Both the position numbers and the translations under genes were made by a program. From positions 1 to 40,794 of the forward strand of contig JAKAKE010000171.1 in the NCBI GenBank assembly GCA_021824625.1: a stretch of 40,794 nt of DNA. The letters are read 5' to 3'. Below the pieces are notes generated by a model. It was given only the letters and a program-made list of their open reading frames with translations, was not told the origin of the DNA and made no database searches. Source of the stretch: Bacteroidota bacterium (GTDB taxonomy: Bacteria; Bacteroidota; Ignavibacteria; Kapaibacteriales; UBA2268). Below, in pieces: positions 27,322 to 35,965 of this stretch; position 1 is the stretch's first letter, and each line of letters opens with the position of its first letter.

Positions 27322-28218
27322 ATGGATACAATAACTATAAAAGCATACGCAAAAATAAACTTAGGCCTTGAAATCCTCATTAAGAGGCAAGACGGCTATC
27401 ATAACATTAATTCTGCAATAACCCGCATAAGCCTTGCAGATACTCTGTCAATCCGCAAAAATAAGAAAATATTAGTTAATACTTCACCGCAGATTAACAT
27501 TCCGATGGAACAAAATCTTGTATATAGGGCAGCCAAACTAATAAAAGAATCTTTTAATGTTGAGAGCGGTGCAGAGATATTAATTGAAAAAAATATTCCA
27601 ATGGGAGCAGGACTCGGCGGTGGTAGTTCTGATGCGGCGGCAACCATCAAAGGATTGTTGAATCTTTGGGATATACAAGGAAAAAAGGGGAATGAGGATT
27701 GGGGATTAGGTGATATTGCATCGGCAGGAGACGCTCCTGATGCAGTTATGCAGTTATCAAGTTCCTTAGGTACTGATGTCCCGTATTTCTTAAAAGACGG
27801 AACTGCTATTGCTTCAGAACGGGGTGAAGTGCTGGACTATTTTAATTCTGGTTTGAATTTTTGGGTTTTAATCGTAATACCAGATATTTCAATCTCTACA
27901 AAATGGGCTTATGAACATCTCAATGAAAATCATTTTTCAAAAGTTAAAACAGATTTTAAATACACACTCGAAGAAGTCAAAACAAATAAAAGTATCTTAA
28001 AAGAGAAAGTTTTTAATAATTTTGAACTTTTAATTTTCGGACACTACCCGGGAATAGGTAAAATTAAGAATGAACTATATGATTGTGGTGCTGTGTTTGC
28101 ACTTATGAGCGGAAGCGGAGCAAGTGTTTATGGTTTGTTTGATACAAAAGAAGAAGCACAGATAGCGTCATTGAAATTTAGCAAGTATAAAAATTTTGTG
28201 TGCGAACTTATTCAGTGA
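27322..28218 (+). CDS. ispE: 4-diphosphocytidyl-2-C-methyl-D-erythritol kinase
   Basis: GHMP kinase of 298 aa catalysing the ATP-dependent phosphorylation step of the non-mevalonate (MEP) isoprenoid pathway. It shows the N-terminal AYAKINLGLEI, the ATP-binding IPMGAGLGGGSSDAAATI (about 92-110), SLGTDVPYFL and C-terminal MSGSGASVYGLF. Between the GHMP loop and SLGTDVPYF there is a stretch about 15-20 residues longer than usual (KKGNEDWGLGDIASAGDAPDAVM). Starts with ATG, 16 bp from the divergent kinase-like gene. Presence of the MEP pathway agrees with a bacterium of this group. Confidence 0.96.
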   Translation: MDTITIKAYAKINLGLEILIKRQDGYHNINSAITRISLADTLSIRKNKKILVNTSPQINIPMEQNLVYRAAKLIKESFNVESGAEILIEKNIPMGAGLGGGSSDAAATIKGLLNLWDIQGKKGNEDWGLGDIASAGDAPDAVMQLSSSLGTDVPYFLKDGTAIASERGEVLDYFNSGLNFWVLIVIPDISISTKWAYEHLNENHFSKVKTDFKYTLEEVKTNKSILKEKVFNNFELLIFGHYPGIGKIKNELYDCGAVFALMSGSGASVYGLFDTKEEAQIASLKFSKYKNFVCELIQ

Positions 28219-28310
28219 AAAGTGAACAATGAATAGTGAAAAGTTATGGATATATAATAATATTAAAATTGAAAATTTTAACCTCAATTACTAATTATTA
28301 ATTAAATGAA
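28219..28310. repeat. Repeat-rich leader upstream of glgA
   Basis: This gap begins with 7-nt units (AGTGAAA, AGTGAAC, AATGAAT, AGTGAAA). It then has TTATGGATATATAATAATA and AAAATTGAAAATTTTAAC. The second half matches the gap before the response regulator gene at about 39322-39372. Confidence 0.55.
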
Positions 28311-29786
28311 ATGAAGATACTTCTAACAGCGGCTGAAATGGTTCCTTTTGCAAAGACAGGAGGGTTAGCAGACATTACTGCATCACTGCCGGTCGAATGG
28401 GAAAAGCAGGGACAGGAGACCATTGTCGTGATGCCGAAGTATGCTCATATTGATGTCTATGCTCATGGATTTAAACCGACCTTTATGGTTGTGTATGTAC
28501 CTATGAGTACATGGATGGAATTTGCTCATGTTTGGAAAGGTACCTTGCCCAATTCAAATGTTCCGGTTTACTTGCTTGAGAACAACGATTATTTTAATCG
28601 CAGGGGGATTTACGGAGACCCGCACGAATACCCTGATAATGACAGAAGATTTATTTTCCTGAGCAGGGCTGTTTTTGAAGTTGCTAAGATGATTGATTTT
28701 AAACCTGATGTTATTCATGCTCATGATTTTCATACTGCATTCACAATGGCATTTCTTAAATCCCAATACAGAAATGACCCGATGTTTTCTAAAACGGCAG
28801 GTGTATATACTATTCATAATCTTGCATATCAGGGATGGTTTAATCCTCAAAGGGCAATGGATTTTGCCGGATTTGGAATGAAGGAGTTTTATCCCGGCTG
28901 CTGGTTTGAACACAAATCACAAGTTAATGCCATGAAGACGGGAATTATGTTTGCAGATAAAATCACAACAGTCAGCCCTACTTATGCGAAAGAAATCCGG
29001 AATCCTTATTTCAGCGAAGGTTTGCAGGATGTGCTAAATTCAAAGGGAGGCGATATTGTCGGCATACTGAATGGGATTTATTATAATGAATGGGACCCTG
29101 AGAAGGATAATTACCTTCATTCAAAATATAATAGAGACTACTTAATGGGAAAACATATTAATAAAATAAATTTCCTGAAAGAAACCGGATTAAATGACAG
29201 CGACGACCTTGATTTACCACTCGTTGGAATGGTTTCGAGGATGACCGAGCAAAAAGGAATAGACCTGATTATTGACAAAATTGAATATTTCTTAGGAAAT
29301 AATTTATTCAGATTCGCAATTCTTGGTTCAGGTGAATCGAGGTATGAGGATTACTTCAGATACCTCGCATGGAAATATCCGAAGAGAGTGTATGTGAATA
29401 TAGGCTACAATAATACTTTATCGCACAGAATCATTGCGGGTTCGGATTACATGGTACTGCCCTCAAGGTTTGAGCCGTGCGGATTAACACAAATGTATGC
29501 ACTGAAGTATGGTACAATACCGATAGTCAGGCAAACCGGCGGATTAGCTGATACCATTGAGGAGTACAATCCCCAAAAACAAACCGGAAATGGATTTACA
29601 TTTTATAATTATAATGCCGATGATTTTGCATACTCCATAAACAGAGCGTTAAGTATTTACTCAAAAGAAACACATTGGGATAAAATCAGATTAAATGCAA
29701 TGATTTGTGAATTTTCATCCAGCCGTTCAGCACTCGAATACCTCAAGGTTTTCAAATGGGCAATAGATAAAGCAAAGCCTAAATAA
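28311..29786 (+). CDS. glgA: Glycogen synthase (ADP-glucose type, GT5)
   Basis: GT5 alpha-1,4-glucan synthase of 491 aa extending glycogen from ADP-glucose (or UDP-glucose) in the cytoplasm. Markers are the N-terminal donor-binding KTGGLADITASLPVEW, VIHAHDFHTAFTMAFL, YTIHNLAYQGWFNP, NGIYYNEWDPEKD, GMVSRMTEQKGIDLI and the C-terminal PSRFEPCGLTQMYALKYGTIPIVRQTGGLADTIEEYNP with the catalytic E-x7-E pair. Length is normal. No glgB, glgC or glgP neighbours are present. An AT-rich repeat leader shared with the sigma-54 regulator gene precedes it. Confidence 0.95.
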   Translation: MKILLTAAEMVPFAKTGGLADITASLPVEWEKQGQETIVVMPKYAHIDVYAHGFKPTFMVVYVPMSTWMEFAHVWKGTLPNSNVPVYLLENNDYFNRRGIYGDPHEYPDNDRRFIFLSRAVFEVAKMIDFKPDVIHAHDFHTAFTMAFLKSQYRNDPMFSKTAGVYTIHNLAYQGWFNPQRAMDFAGFGMKEFYPGCWFEHKSQVNAMKTGIMFADKITTVSPTYAKEIRNPYFSEGLQDVLNSKGGDIVGILNGIYYNEWDPEKDNYLHSKYNRDYLMGKHINKINFLKETGLNDSDDLDLPLVGMVSRMTEQKGIDLIIDKIEYFLGNNLFRFAILGSGESRYEDYFRYLAWKYPKRVYVNIGYNNTLSHRIIAGSDYMVLPSRFEPCGLTQMYALKYGTIPIVRQTGGLADTIEEYNPQKQTGNGFTFYNYNADDFAYSINRALSIYSKETHWDKIRLNAMICEFSSSRSALEYLKVFKWAIDKAKPK

Positions 29787-29895
29787 ATTTTTGATTTAAA
29801 GGTAAAAGTATTATTTTGTTATTTAATAATTATATTTATTTTATAAAAAAAATTTTACCGATGAAATCAAATACTTATTTAAACGAGAACCAAAG

Positions 29896-31167
29896 ATGAT
29901 AATGAAAACGTTTATAATTTTTTACTCGGTTCTTTTAAGCATAAATCTTTTTGCACAGAACAATTTGGATTACTATATAGGTAAAGCAATAGAAAATAAT
30001 CCGTCGCTAATTGAATTAATAAATCAAATTCAGATAAATGACCTTCAAAAAGATTTGGATTTCGCTCAAAACTCAGCTTTACAAATTTCTTTATCAAGCA
30101 ATTATCTTTTTGTACCATACTTTAAAAATAACAATGGAATAATTACAACGAACCCTGATCCAAATGCAATTGGTTATGATATTGGAATAACAAACGGTGG
30201 CTTATATTCAACTCAATTAAATATTAATAAAAATATTTTTAATGGTGCTGTAAATGAAGCAATTGCTAATCAAAGAACCATTCAAAATGAATCAATCAGT
30301 AATAATATTGAGTTGTTAAAACGAGAGATAACAAAACAAGTAACCTACCAATATCTTCAATCATATTTATTCCTAAAACTATACGAAATGACAAACGAAC
30401 TCACTTCTTACTTAAAAGAGCAATTGATAATACTTGGAGAACTAGTAGAAAGCGGAATGGCAAAACAATCCGAATACCTTCTTTTATCTATAGAGAGTGA
30501 GAATCATAATATTGCAGCAAATGAATATTACTCGCAGTATAAAGTAAATTTGATTCTGCTTAACACCCTTTGCGGAATAAAAGATTCCAGCGTTATAGTG
30601 ATTGATACTGTTTCGCTTCAAATAAAAGAAGGATTTAAGGTATCGGAATTATTGAAGAAATTTACATTAGATAGTCTGGCTTTACAAAATCAACAGCAAA
30701 TTTTTGAAACTAAGTATCAGCCGCAAGTATCTCTATTTTTTAATACCGGATTGAATGCAATTGAGTTAAATAATATTCAAAGAAAATTTGGATTGAGTGC
30801 TGGAATAAATTTCTCTCTACAAATATTTGACGGGAATCAACGTTCGATAACAGAGCAGCAAAATAAGATAGCAATTAAGACGGTGCAAAGCTATAAAGAA
30901 AATTTTTCATTGCAACTATTTAACCAACGCAATAGTGATGCTGCACGATTAAGAACTCTCCGGAATATCCTTGACAATCTTTCAAAACAAATTGAGAAAT
31001 ATAACACCTTAATAAAAATTTCAGAAAGGGAATTGCAGCAAGGCCAGCTATCAATGATTGAATATTTAACAATTTTAAAAAATTACATAGAACTTAAGAA
31101 AAATAAAATTAATGCGGATGTTAATTACCAAATTGAAATGAATAATTATAATTATTGGAATTACTAA
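29896..31167 (+). CDS. TolC-family outer-membrane efflux protein
   Basis: Outer-membrane channel component of an RND efflux system, 423 aa. A signal peptide (FIIFYSVLLSINLFAQ) is followed by two long coiled-coil/strand repeats. 'IENNPSLIELINQIQINDLQKDLDFAQNSAL' is the typical TolC N-terminal helix. The remainder is rich in Asn/Gln and amphipathic helix. Length fits the family. The ATG at 29902, two codons in, would give MKTFI and is an equally likely start. It is first in a three-gene operon: 1 bp separates it from the adaptor gene. Confidence 0.88.
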   Translation: MIMKTFIIFYSVLLSINLFAQNNLDYYIGKAIENNPSLIELINQIQINDLQKDLDFAQNSALQISLSSNYLFVPYFKNNNGIITTNPDPNAIGYDIGITNGGLYSTQLNINKNIFNGAVNEAIANQRTIQNESISNNIELLKREITKQVTYQYLQSYLFLKLYEMTNELTSYLKEQLIILGELVESGMAKQSEYLLLSIESENHNIAANEYYSQYKVNLILLNTLCGIKDSSVIVIDTVSLQIKEGFKVSELLKKFTLDSLALQNQQQIFETKYQPQVSLFFNTGLNAIELNNIQRKFGLSAGINFSLQIFDGNQRSITEQQNKIAIKTVQSYKENFSLQLFNQRNSDAARLRTLRNILDNLSKQIEKYNTLIKISERELQQGQLSMIEYLTILKNYIELKKNKINADVNYQIEMNNYNYWNY

Positions 31168-31168
31168 A

Positions 31169-32104
31169 ATGAGAAAAAAAAAATTAAACCAATCAAGTAG
31201 AGCCCGATACTTTATTCTGATCAGTATAACTGTGTTTATTGTATCATGCTCGAGTAATAAAAAGCAAGATACCGTTGTAACAAGCGGAACTCCGGTAAAA
31301 ATAGCTAATCCCTATATAACTACCTTAACAAATTATATGAGCTTTAATGCAAACACAATTTTTCTGAAAAAAGAAATTGTTCGCTCGACTTTTCAGGGAT
31401 TTATTCAAAAAGTTTATAAAAATATTGGCGATTATGTCAAAACCAGTGATGTGGTCTTCCAGATAATCACTAAAGAAGCTTATGCCACAGACAGTTTAAG
31501 AATAAAATTAAGCGATGAAACTTTTAGGGGAATGGTTTTATTAAAAGCAAAAACTAATGGGATATTAACCGAACTTAATTTTAATACCGGAGATTTCATT
31601 TCGGATGGCGAACAGTTGGCGGTAATTTCAAATCCTAGCTCTTTAGCTGTTTTACTTAATGTCCCATATCAGCACGCCTCTAAAATAAAAATTAATTCAA
31701 GTTGCATTTTGGTTTTGCCGGACGGAAAAATAACAAAAGGAATGATTTCAAAGGTATTGCCAAGTGTTGATCCTGTTTCACAAACACAAACTTTTTTAGT
31801 GAACTTCTATGATAAAATAAACTTACCCTCAGATCTAAATATTGAAATAAAAATTCCGTTTGGTGTTGAAAATAATGCAATTGTGCTTCCGAAAAGTGCA
31901 GTTCAAACAAACGAGACACTAGATGATTTCTGGATAATGAAATTAGTTAATGACACAACAGCAATTAAAATTCATATATCTAAAGGGATTGAAAATGACA
32001 GTTTAGTCCAGATACTTCAACCAAAATTGGAAATGGCAGATAGGATAATATCCGATGGCGCTTATGGATTACCCGATACAGCAAAAATAGCGATAAAAAG
32101 GTGA
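31169..32104 (+). CDS. RND efflux periplasmic adaptor (membrane fusion protein), lipoprotein
   Basis: Adaptor of 311 aa that bridges the inner-membrane pump and TolC. The N-terminal helix ends in a lipobox-like VSCSSNKK, implying a lipid-anchored periplasmic protein. The barrel-sandwich/lipoyl halves are visible (VRSTFQGFIQKVYKNIGDYVKTSDVVFQI and LKAKTNGILTELNFNTGDFISDGEQLAVIS). The hairpin between them is very short, as in heavy-metal-type or minimal adaptors. The beta-barrel and membrane-proximal region follow. It overlaps the RND gene by 4 bp (GTGA). Confidence 0.9.
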   Translation: MRKKKLNQSSRARYFILISITVFIVSCSSNKKQDTVVTSGTPVKIANPYITTLTNYMSFNANTIFLKKEIVRSTFQGFIQKVYKNIGDYVKTSDVVFQIITKEAYATDSLRIKLSDETFRGMVLLKAKTNGILTELNFNTGDFISDGEQLAVISNPSSLAVLLNVPYQHASKIKINSSCILVLPDGKITKGMISKVLPSVDPVSQTQTFLVNFYDKINLPSDLNIEIKIPFGVENNAIVLPKSAVQTNETLDDFWIMKLVNDTTAIKIHISKGIENDSLVQILQPKLEMADRIISDGAYGLPDTAKIAIKR

Positions 32105-35100
32105 CTACTATTATGAATATATTTTATACAAAATTTAAAAGCCCAATATTGGTAATTTTGTTAATTACTTTATTCGGCGGGATATTTACATTATCAAAAA
32201 TTCAATCAGGTCTATTCCCCGACATAACTTTCCCAAAAATCAAAATCATTGCTGAAAATGGGCAGCAACCTGTGGATAAAATGATGGTTACTGTTACAAT
32301 ACCATTAGAGAATGCAATCAAAAAAGTTCAAGACTTAAATTTAATTAGAAGCATAACCAGCCGTGGTAGCTGTGAGATATCTGCTTTTTTAAATTGGAAT
32401 TCAGATATTGACCTTGGCAAGCAAAGAATTGAAGCACTTATAAATGAAATCAAGCAAAATTTGCCTCACGATGTAAATATCACAGTTGAAAAAATGAATC
32501 CATCCATTCTTCCTATCATGGGTTTTTCTCTCGAAGGTGAAGGGAAGAGTCAAATTGAATTAAGACAGATTGCAGAATTTACTATCAAACCATTTCTTTC
32601 CCGTGTGAAGGGGATTTCTGATGTTGCAGTAATTGGCGGAAAAACAAAAGAGTATCATTTAATTATTGACCCTATTAAAATTAGTCAGCTTGGAATTACG
32701 CCGCAGACAATTGCAAATGTGCTTGCTCAATCAAATATTATTTCATCAACCGGTTACTTAAAAGATTACAATCGTTTGTATCTTTCCATTACGGATGCAG
32801 CCATTGATTCCAAAGAAGAACTTGAAAACACGATTATAAGCAATTCACCAAAACGAACTGTGAAGCTGAAAGATATTGCTTCAATAGAAATCGGTGAGTT
32901 AAAAGAGTATATCAAAATAAATGCAAATGGCAAAAACGTTCCTCTTGTTGCAATTATCAAGCAACCAAACTCAAATTTAATTGAAGTTGTTGATAGTGTA
33001 AAATCCCAACTTACTCAACTTGAAAAAATATTACCTAATGGGGTTATATTAAAGCCTTTTTATAATCAAGCTGATTTTGTTGGCGATTCCATCAGCAGCT
33101 TAAAAGATATTTTGTGGATCGGTCTTTTATTAGCAATAATTGTAACAATAATTTTTCTGCGCTCATTGAAAGCAAGTTCTGTAATTCTAATCACGATTCC
33201 CATTACATTAAGCTTAACGTTAGTAATTCTTTATTGGTTCGGTTACACCTTAAATATAATGACAATTGGTGCAATTGCTGCAGCTATAGGATTAATTATC
33301 GACGATGCCATTGTTATAGTCGAACAAATTCACCGGAATTATGAAGAAAATCCTAATGATAAAAGTTACAAATCTATTTTTAGAGCAATAAAATACCTTT
33401 TTCCGGCAATGGTTGGTTCATCGCTCAGTACAATTGTAATATTTCTTCCTTTTGTTTTAATGAGCGGAGTTGCCGGTGCTTATTTTAAGGTTCTCACAGA
33501 TACATTGATAATTACATTAATCTCTTCATTCTTTATAACGTGGCTTGGCCTTCCGGTAATTTATTTGTTGTTTTCAAAACAAAGACATTCTGTAAAAGAA
33601 ATTTCAAAAGAAATAAAACAACGTAATTGGATATATTTCTTTATCAAAAAACCAATCATTGCCTTTTGTTTTGTTGTTGTTCTTATCGTTATTTCAGTTA
33701 TTCTGCTGCCAATGCTTCCATCGGGATTTTTGCCCGAAATGGATGAAGGTTCTATCGTTCTCGATTATTCAAGCCCGCCCGGAAGTTCGCTTGAGGATAC
33801 CGACAAGATGCTCCAATTCGTTGACCAAGTATTAACACAAATACCCGAGGTAGAATCTTTTTCAAGAAGAACAGGTACACAGATGGGATTTTTTATCACT
33901 GAGCCGAATAAAGGAGATTACCTGATTCAGTTAAAGAAAAAGAGAAATAAAACAACTGATGATGTATCGAACGAAATAAGAAGCAGAATTGAATTGGCAC
34001 TTCCTTCTATGCGAATTGATTTTGGGCAAGTAATAACTGATATGCTTGGCGATTTAATGAGTTCAGTTCAACCAATCGAAGTAAAATTATTTGGTGATAA
34101 TAAAAATACTCTGTATAAATTGGCAGATGAAGTTACAAACCTCGTGCAAAATACCACAGGCACAGCTGATGTGTTTAATGGAATTACTATAGCCGGTCCT
34201 GAATTAACTTTTGAACCCAATATTTCCAAACTTAGTCAATATCAATTATCACCTCTTGATTTTCAATTTCAAATGCAAACAAAAATTGAGGGTACTGTCG
34301 TTGGTTCAATGTTAGAAAAAAATCGTTTGGTGGATATACGAATGATTGAAGGAAGAAAAAATCATTCAGTCAATGAATTAAAAAACACTTCTTTGGTTTT
34401 ACCAAACGGCAGATTGAAACCAATTGATGAGTTTGCTGATTTCAAATTAAATGCCGGTGTTGCCGAGATTGAAAGAGAAAATTTAAAACCAATGATTGCT
34501 GTAACTGCACGCTTGAACAATAGAGACCTTGGGAGTACGCTTTTAGATATTCAAAAAAATATTTCTGCAAATATAAATTTGCCTACTGGTTATCAAATTG
34601 TATATGGCGGTATGTATGCCGAACAGCAACAAGCATTCAAAGAATTATTGGTTATACTTTTACTGGCAGTATTACTTGTTTTTACAATTATCCTCTTCCT
34701 ATTTCGGAGAGTAAGGATTGGAATAGCAATAATATTTATTGCAGTTTTAGGTATAAGCGGAAGTGTGCTTGCTTTGTATTTAACGGGTACTCCTTTAAAT
34801 GTTGGAAGTTACACAGGGATGATTATGATTATTGGTATTATCGGGGAAAATTCTATTTTCACATATTTGCAATTTGTTGAATCGAAAAGAAATGGTTTAA
34901 AAAAAGATGATGCTATTTCATATTCTATTTCGGCAAGACTTCGGCCAAATCTTATGACAGCTTTCGGCGCTATTACTGCTTTGTTTCCTCTTGCATTAGG
35001 TATAGGAAGCGGGGCGCAATTGCACCAACCGTTAGCGATTGCAATAATTGGTGGTTTCATTCTAGCAATTCCACTACTCCTTATTGTTTTTCCAACTATT

Positions 35101-35118
35101 CTAAAAGTTATCGAATAA
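32101..35118 (+). CDS. RND efflux pump permease (AcrB/CusA superfamily)
   Basis: Inner-membrane proton-driven exporter of 1005 aa, about 12 helices in two homologous halves. It shows the N-terminal FPDITFPKIKIIAENGQQP, the TM4 proton-relay Asp pair in GLIIDDAIVIVEQI, and EMDEGSIVLDYSSPPGSSLEDTDK at the start of the second porter half. The second-half TM10 equivalent has GIIGENSIFTYL, where many family members have NAI. Motifs do not separate drug (HAE) from metal (HME) pumps decisively; the substrate is unknown. The track start is GTG overlapping the adaptor stop; ATG 32113 (MNIFYTKF) is an alternative. Confidence 0.94.
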   Translation: MTTIMNIFYTKFKSPILVILLITLFGGIFTLSKIQSGLFPDITFPKIKIIAENGQQPVDKMMVTVTIPLENAIKKVQDLNLIRSITSRGSCEISAFLNWNSDIDLGKQRIEALINEIKQNLPHDVNITVEKMNPSILPIMGFSLEGEGKSQIELRQIAEFTIKPFLSRVKGISDVAVIGGKTKEYHLIIDPIKISQLGITPQTIANVLAQSNIISSTGYLKDYNRLYLSITDAAIDSKEELENTIISNSPKRTVKLKDIASIEIGELKEYIKINANGKNVPLVAIIKQPNSNLIEVVDSVKSQLTQLEKILPNGVILKPFYNQADFVGDSISSLKDILWIGLLLAIIVTIIFLRSLKASSVILITIPITLSLTLVILYWFGYTLNIMTIGAIAAAIGLIIDDAIVIVEQIHRNYEENPNDKSYKSIFRAIKYLFPAMVGSSLSTIVIFLPFVLMSGVAGAYFKVLTDTLIITLISSFFITWLGLPVIYLLFSKQRHSVKEISKEIKQRNWIYFFIKKPIIAFCFVVVLIVISVILLPMLPSGFLPEMDEGSIVLDYSSPPGSSLEDTDKMLQFVDQVLTQIPEVESFSRRTGTQMGFFITEPNKGDYLIQLKKKRNKTTDDVSNEIRSRIELALPSMRIDFGQVITDMLGDLMSSVQPIEVKLFGDNKNTLYKLADEVTNLVQNTTGTADVFNGITIAGPELTFEPNISKLSQYQLSPLDFQFQMQTKIEGTVVGSMLEKNRLVDIRMIEGRKNHSVNELKNTSLVLPNGRLKPIDEFADFKLNAGVAEIERENLKPMIAVTARLNNRDLGSTLLDIQKNISANINLPTGYQIVYGGMYAEQQQAFKELLVILLLAVLLVFTIILFLFRRVRIGIAIIFIAVLGISGSVLALYLTGTPLNVGSYTGMIMIIGIIGENSIFTYLQFVESKRNGLKKDDAISYSISARLRPNLMTAFGAITALFPLALGIGSGAQLHQPLAIAIIGGFILAIPLLLIVFPTILKVIE

Positions 35119-35127
35119 TGTTTTAAA

Positions 35128-35173
35128 TTTTACAGAATTAACTTAGTATTATATTAATTTTGCTTCTGTAAAA
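35128..35173. repeat. Inverted repeat after the RND gene
   Basis: TTTTACAGAA at 35128-35137 and TTCTGTAAAA at 35164-35173 form a perfect 10-bp stem with a 26-nt AT-rich loop. It is followed by A9 and, after two more bases, T7. The long loop and lack of an immediate T-run make it a weak candidate terminator for the efflux operon. Confidence 0.4.
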
Positions 35174-35672
35174 AAAAACAATTTTTTTATTAATTGTTGT
35201 AGGAATTCAATTAATACAAAAAATATTGAACCGCATTGTTACTTGTCTCATTGAATGATTGTGAGCAGAAATCAAATGTTCCGGATTCGGTGATGGATTC
35301 ATTTTCTAAAATTTATCCTAATGCAACTGAAATTAAATGGGCAAAAGAAAACAAAGACTTTGAAGCCGGTTTCAAACTTGCTGATAAAGACATGTTGTGA
35401 TATTCAATGAAGAGGCAAAGGTGCTAGAAATGGAAACTGCAATAGAAATTTCTCAACTTCCATTTGGAATTGTCAAATAATAACAGATGACTTTAAGGAT
35501 TACAAAATTACCGGAGCCGCAGAAATCATTAAGGCAAATGGACAAGACTTTTTTAAATTGAAATAATAAAGTAAATGTACCATATAGATTTATTTTTTGA
35601 TAGAAAAGGCACACCTAAAAAAAAGATATAGATGTTGTAATTGACATAGAAGACGAAGATAATGAGTACTAA
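35172..35672 (+). pseudogene. Decayed PepSY-like (putative beta-lactamase-inhibitor-like, BLIP) secreted protein gene
   Basis: Not in the ORF track because it is broken. Pieces in different plus frames join into one recognisable protein: a hydrophobic leader (KKTIFLLIVVGIQLI), then DSFSKIYPNATEIKWAKEN..FEAGFKLADKDML (stop at 35398), then VIFNEEAKVLEMETAIEISQLPFGIVK (stop), then ITDDFKDYKITGAAEIIKAN, then HIDLFFDRKGTPKKK and DIDVVIDIEDEDNEY. The order YPNA…W…E.xF…/VLExExxIxxxxLP/…DYKIxxAAxIxxxxG/…DLFFDxxG matches the two-repeat PepSY-like periplasmic family of Bacteroidota. At least four frameshifts or stops are needed to join it, so it is not expressed as one product. No start codon is visible for the leader. 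Confidence 0.75.
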
Positions 35673-35965
35673 AATTCTATTAAGTTTATTCGAATTAAAT
35701 AATTTTTTTTATTCCAATAACTTCGGCTATTAATTTTAAACTGCAATAATACTAAATCCACAACGTTTTGCTAATATTAGCCAATTTAATTAAATTACAA
35801 ATTACGATTTACGAATTACGAATTAATTGTTTTGAAAGTGGTTAATAATGGTATTTTTATAGTCAGGAGTAACTCACGACAGTGATAAATAGTGAAGGTT
35901 TGGATAGCTTATGAATAATAATTTACTGAATAATTATTATTAACATTGAAAATATTAAAAATAAA
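35673..35965. other. Gene-free leader upstream of the TPR lipoprotein gene, with a heptamer array
   Basis: AT-rich DNA without an ORF. A heptamer-periodic array lies at about 35795-35829 (ACAAATT, ACGATTT, ACGAATT, ACGAATT). A stretch near 35900-35950 (TTATGAATAATAAT…ATTGAAAATATTAA) loosely resembles the leaders of glgA and the response regulator. The promoter of the downstream gene should be here but is not clear. Confidence 0.45.

Noticed and set aside
28554-28913. 119-aa minus-strand ORF inside glgA
   Set aside because: It is antisense to conserved glycogen synthase motifs and has no recognisable content.
35128-35173. Terminator of the efflux operon
   Set aside because: The stem is perfect but the loop is long and an A-tract, not a T-tract, follows, so I list it only as an inverted repeat.
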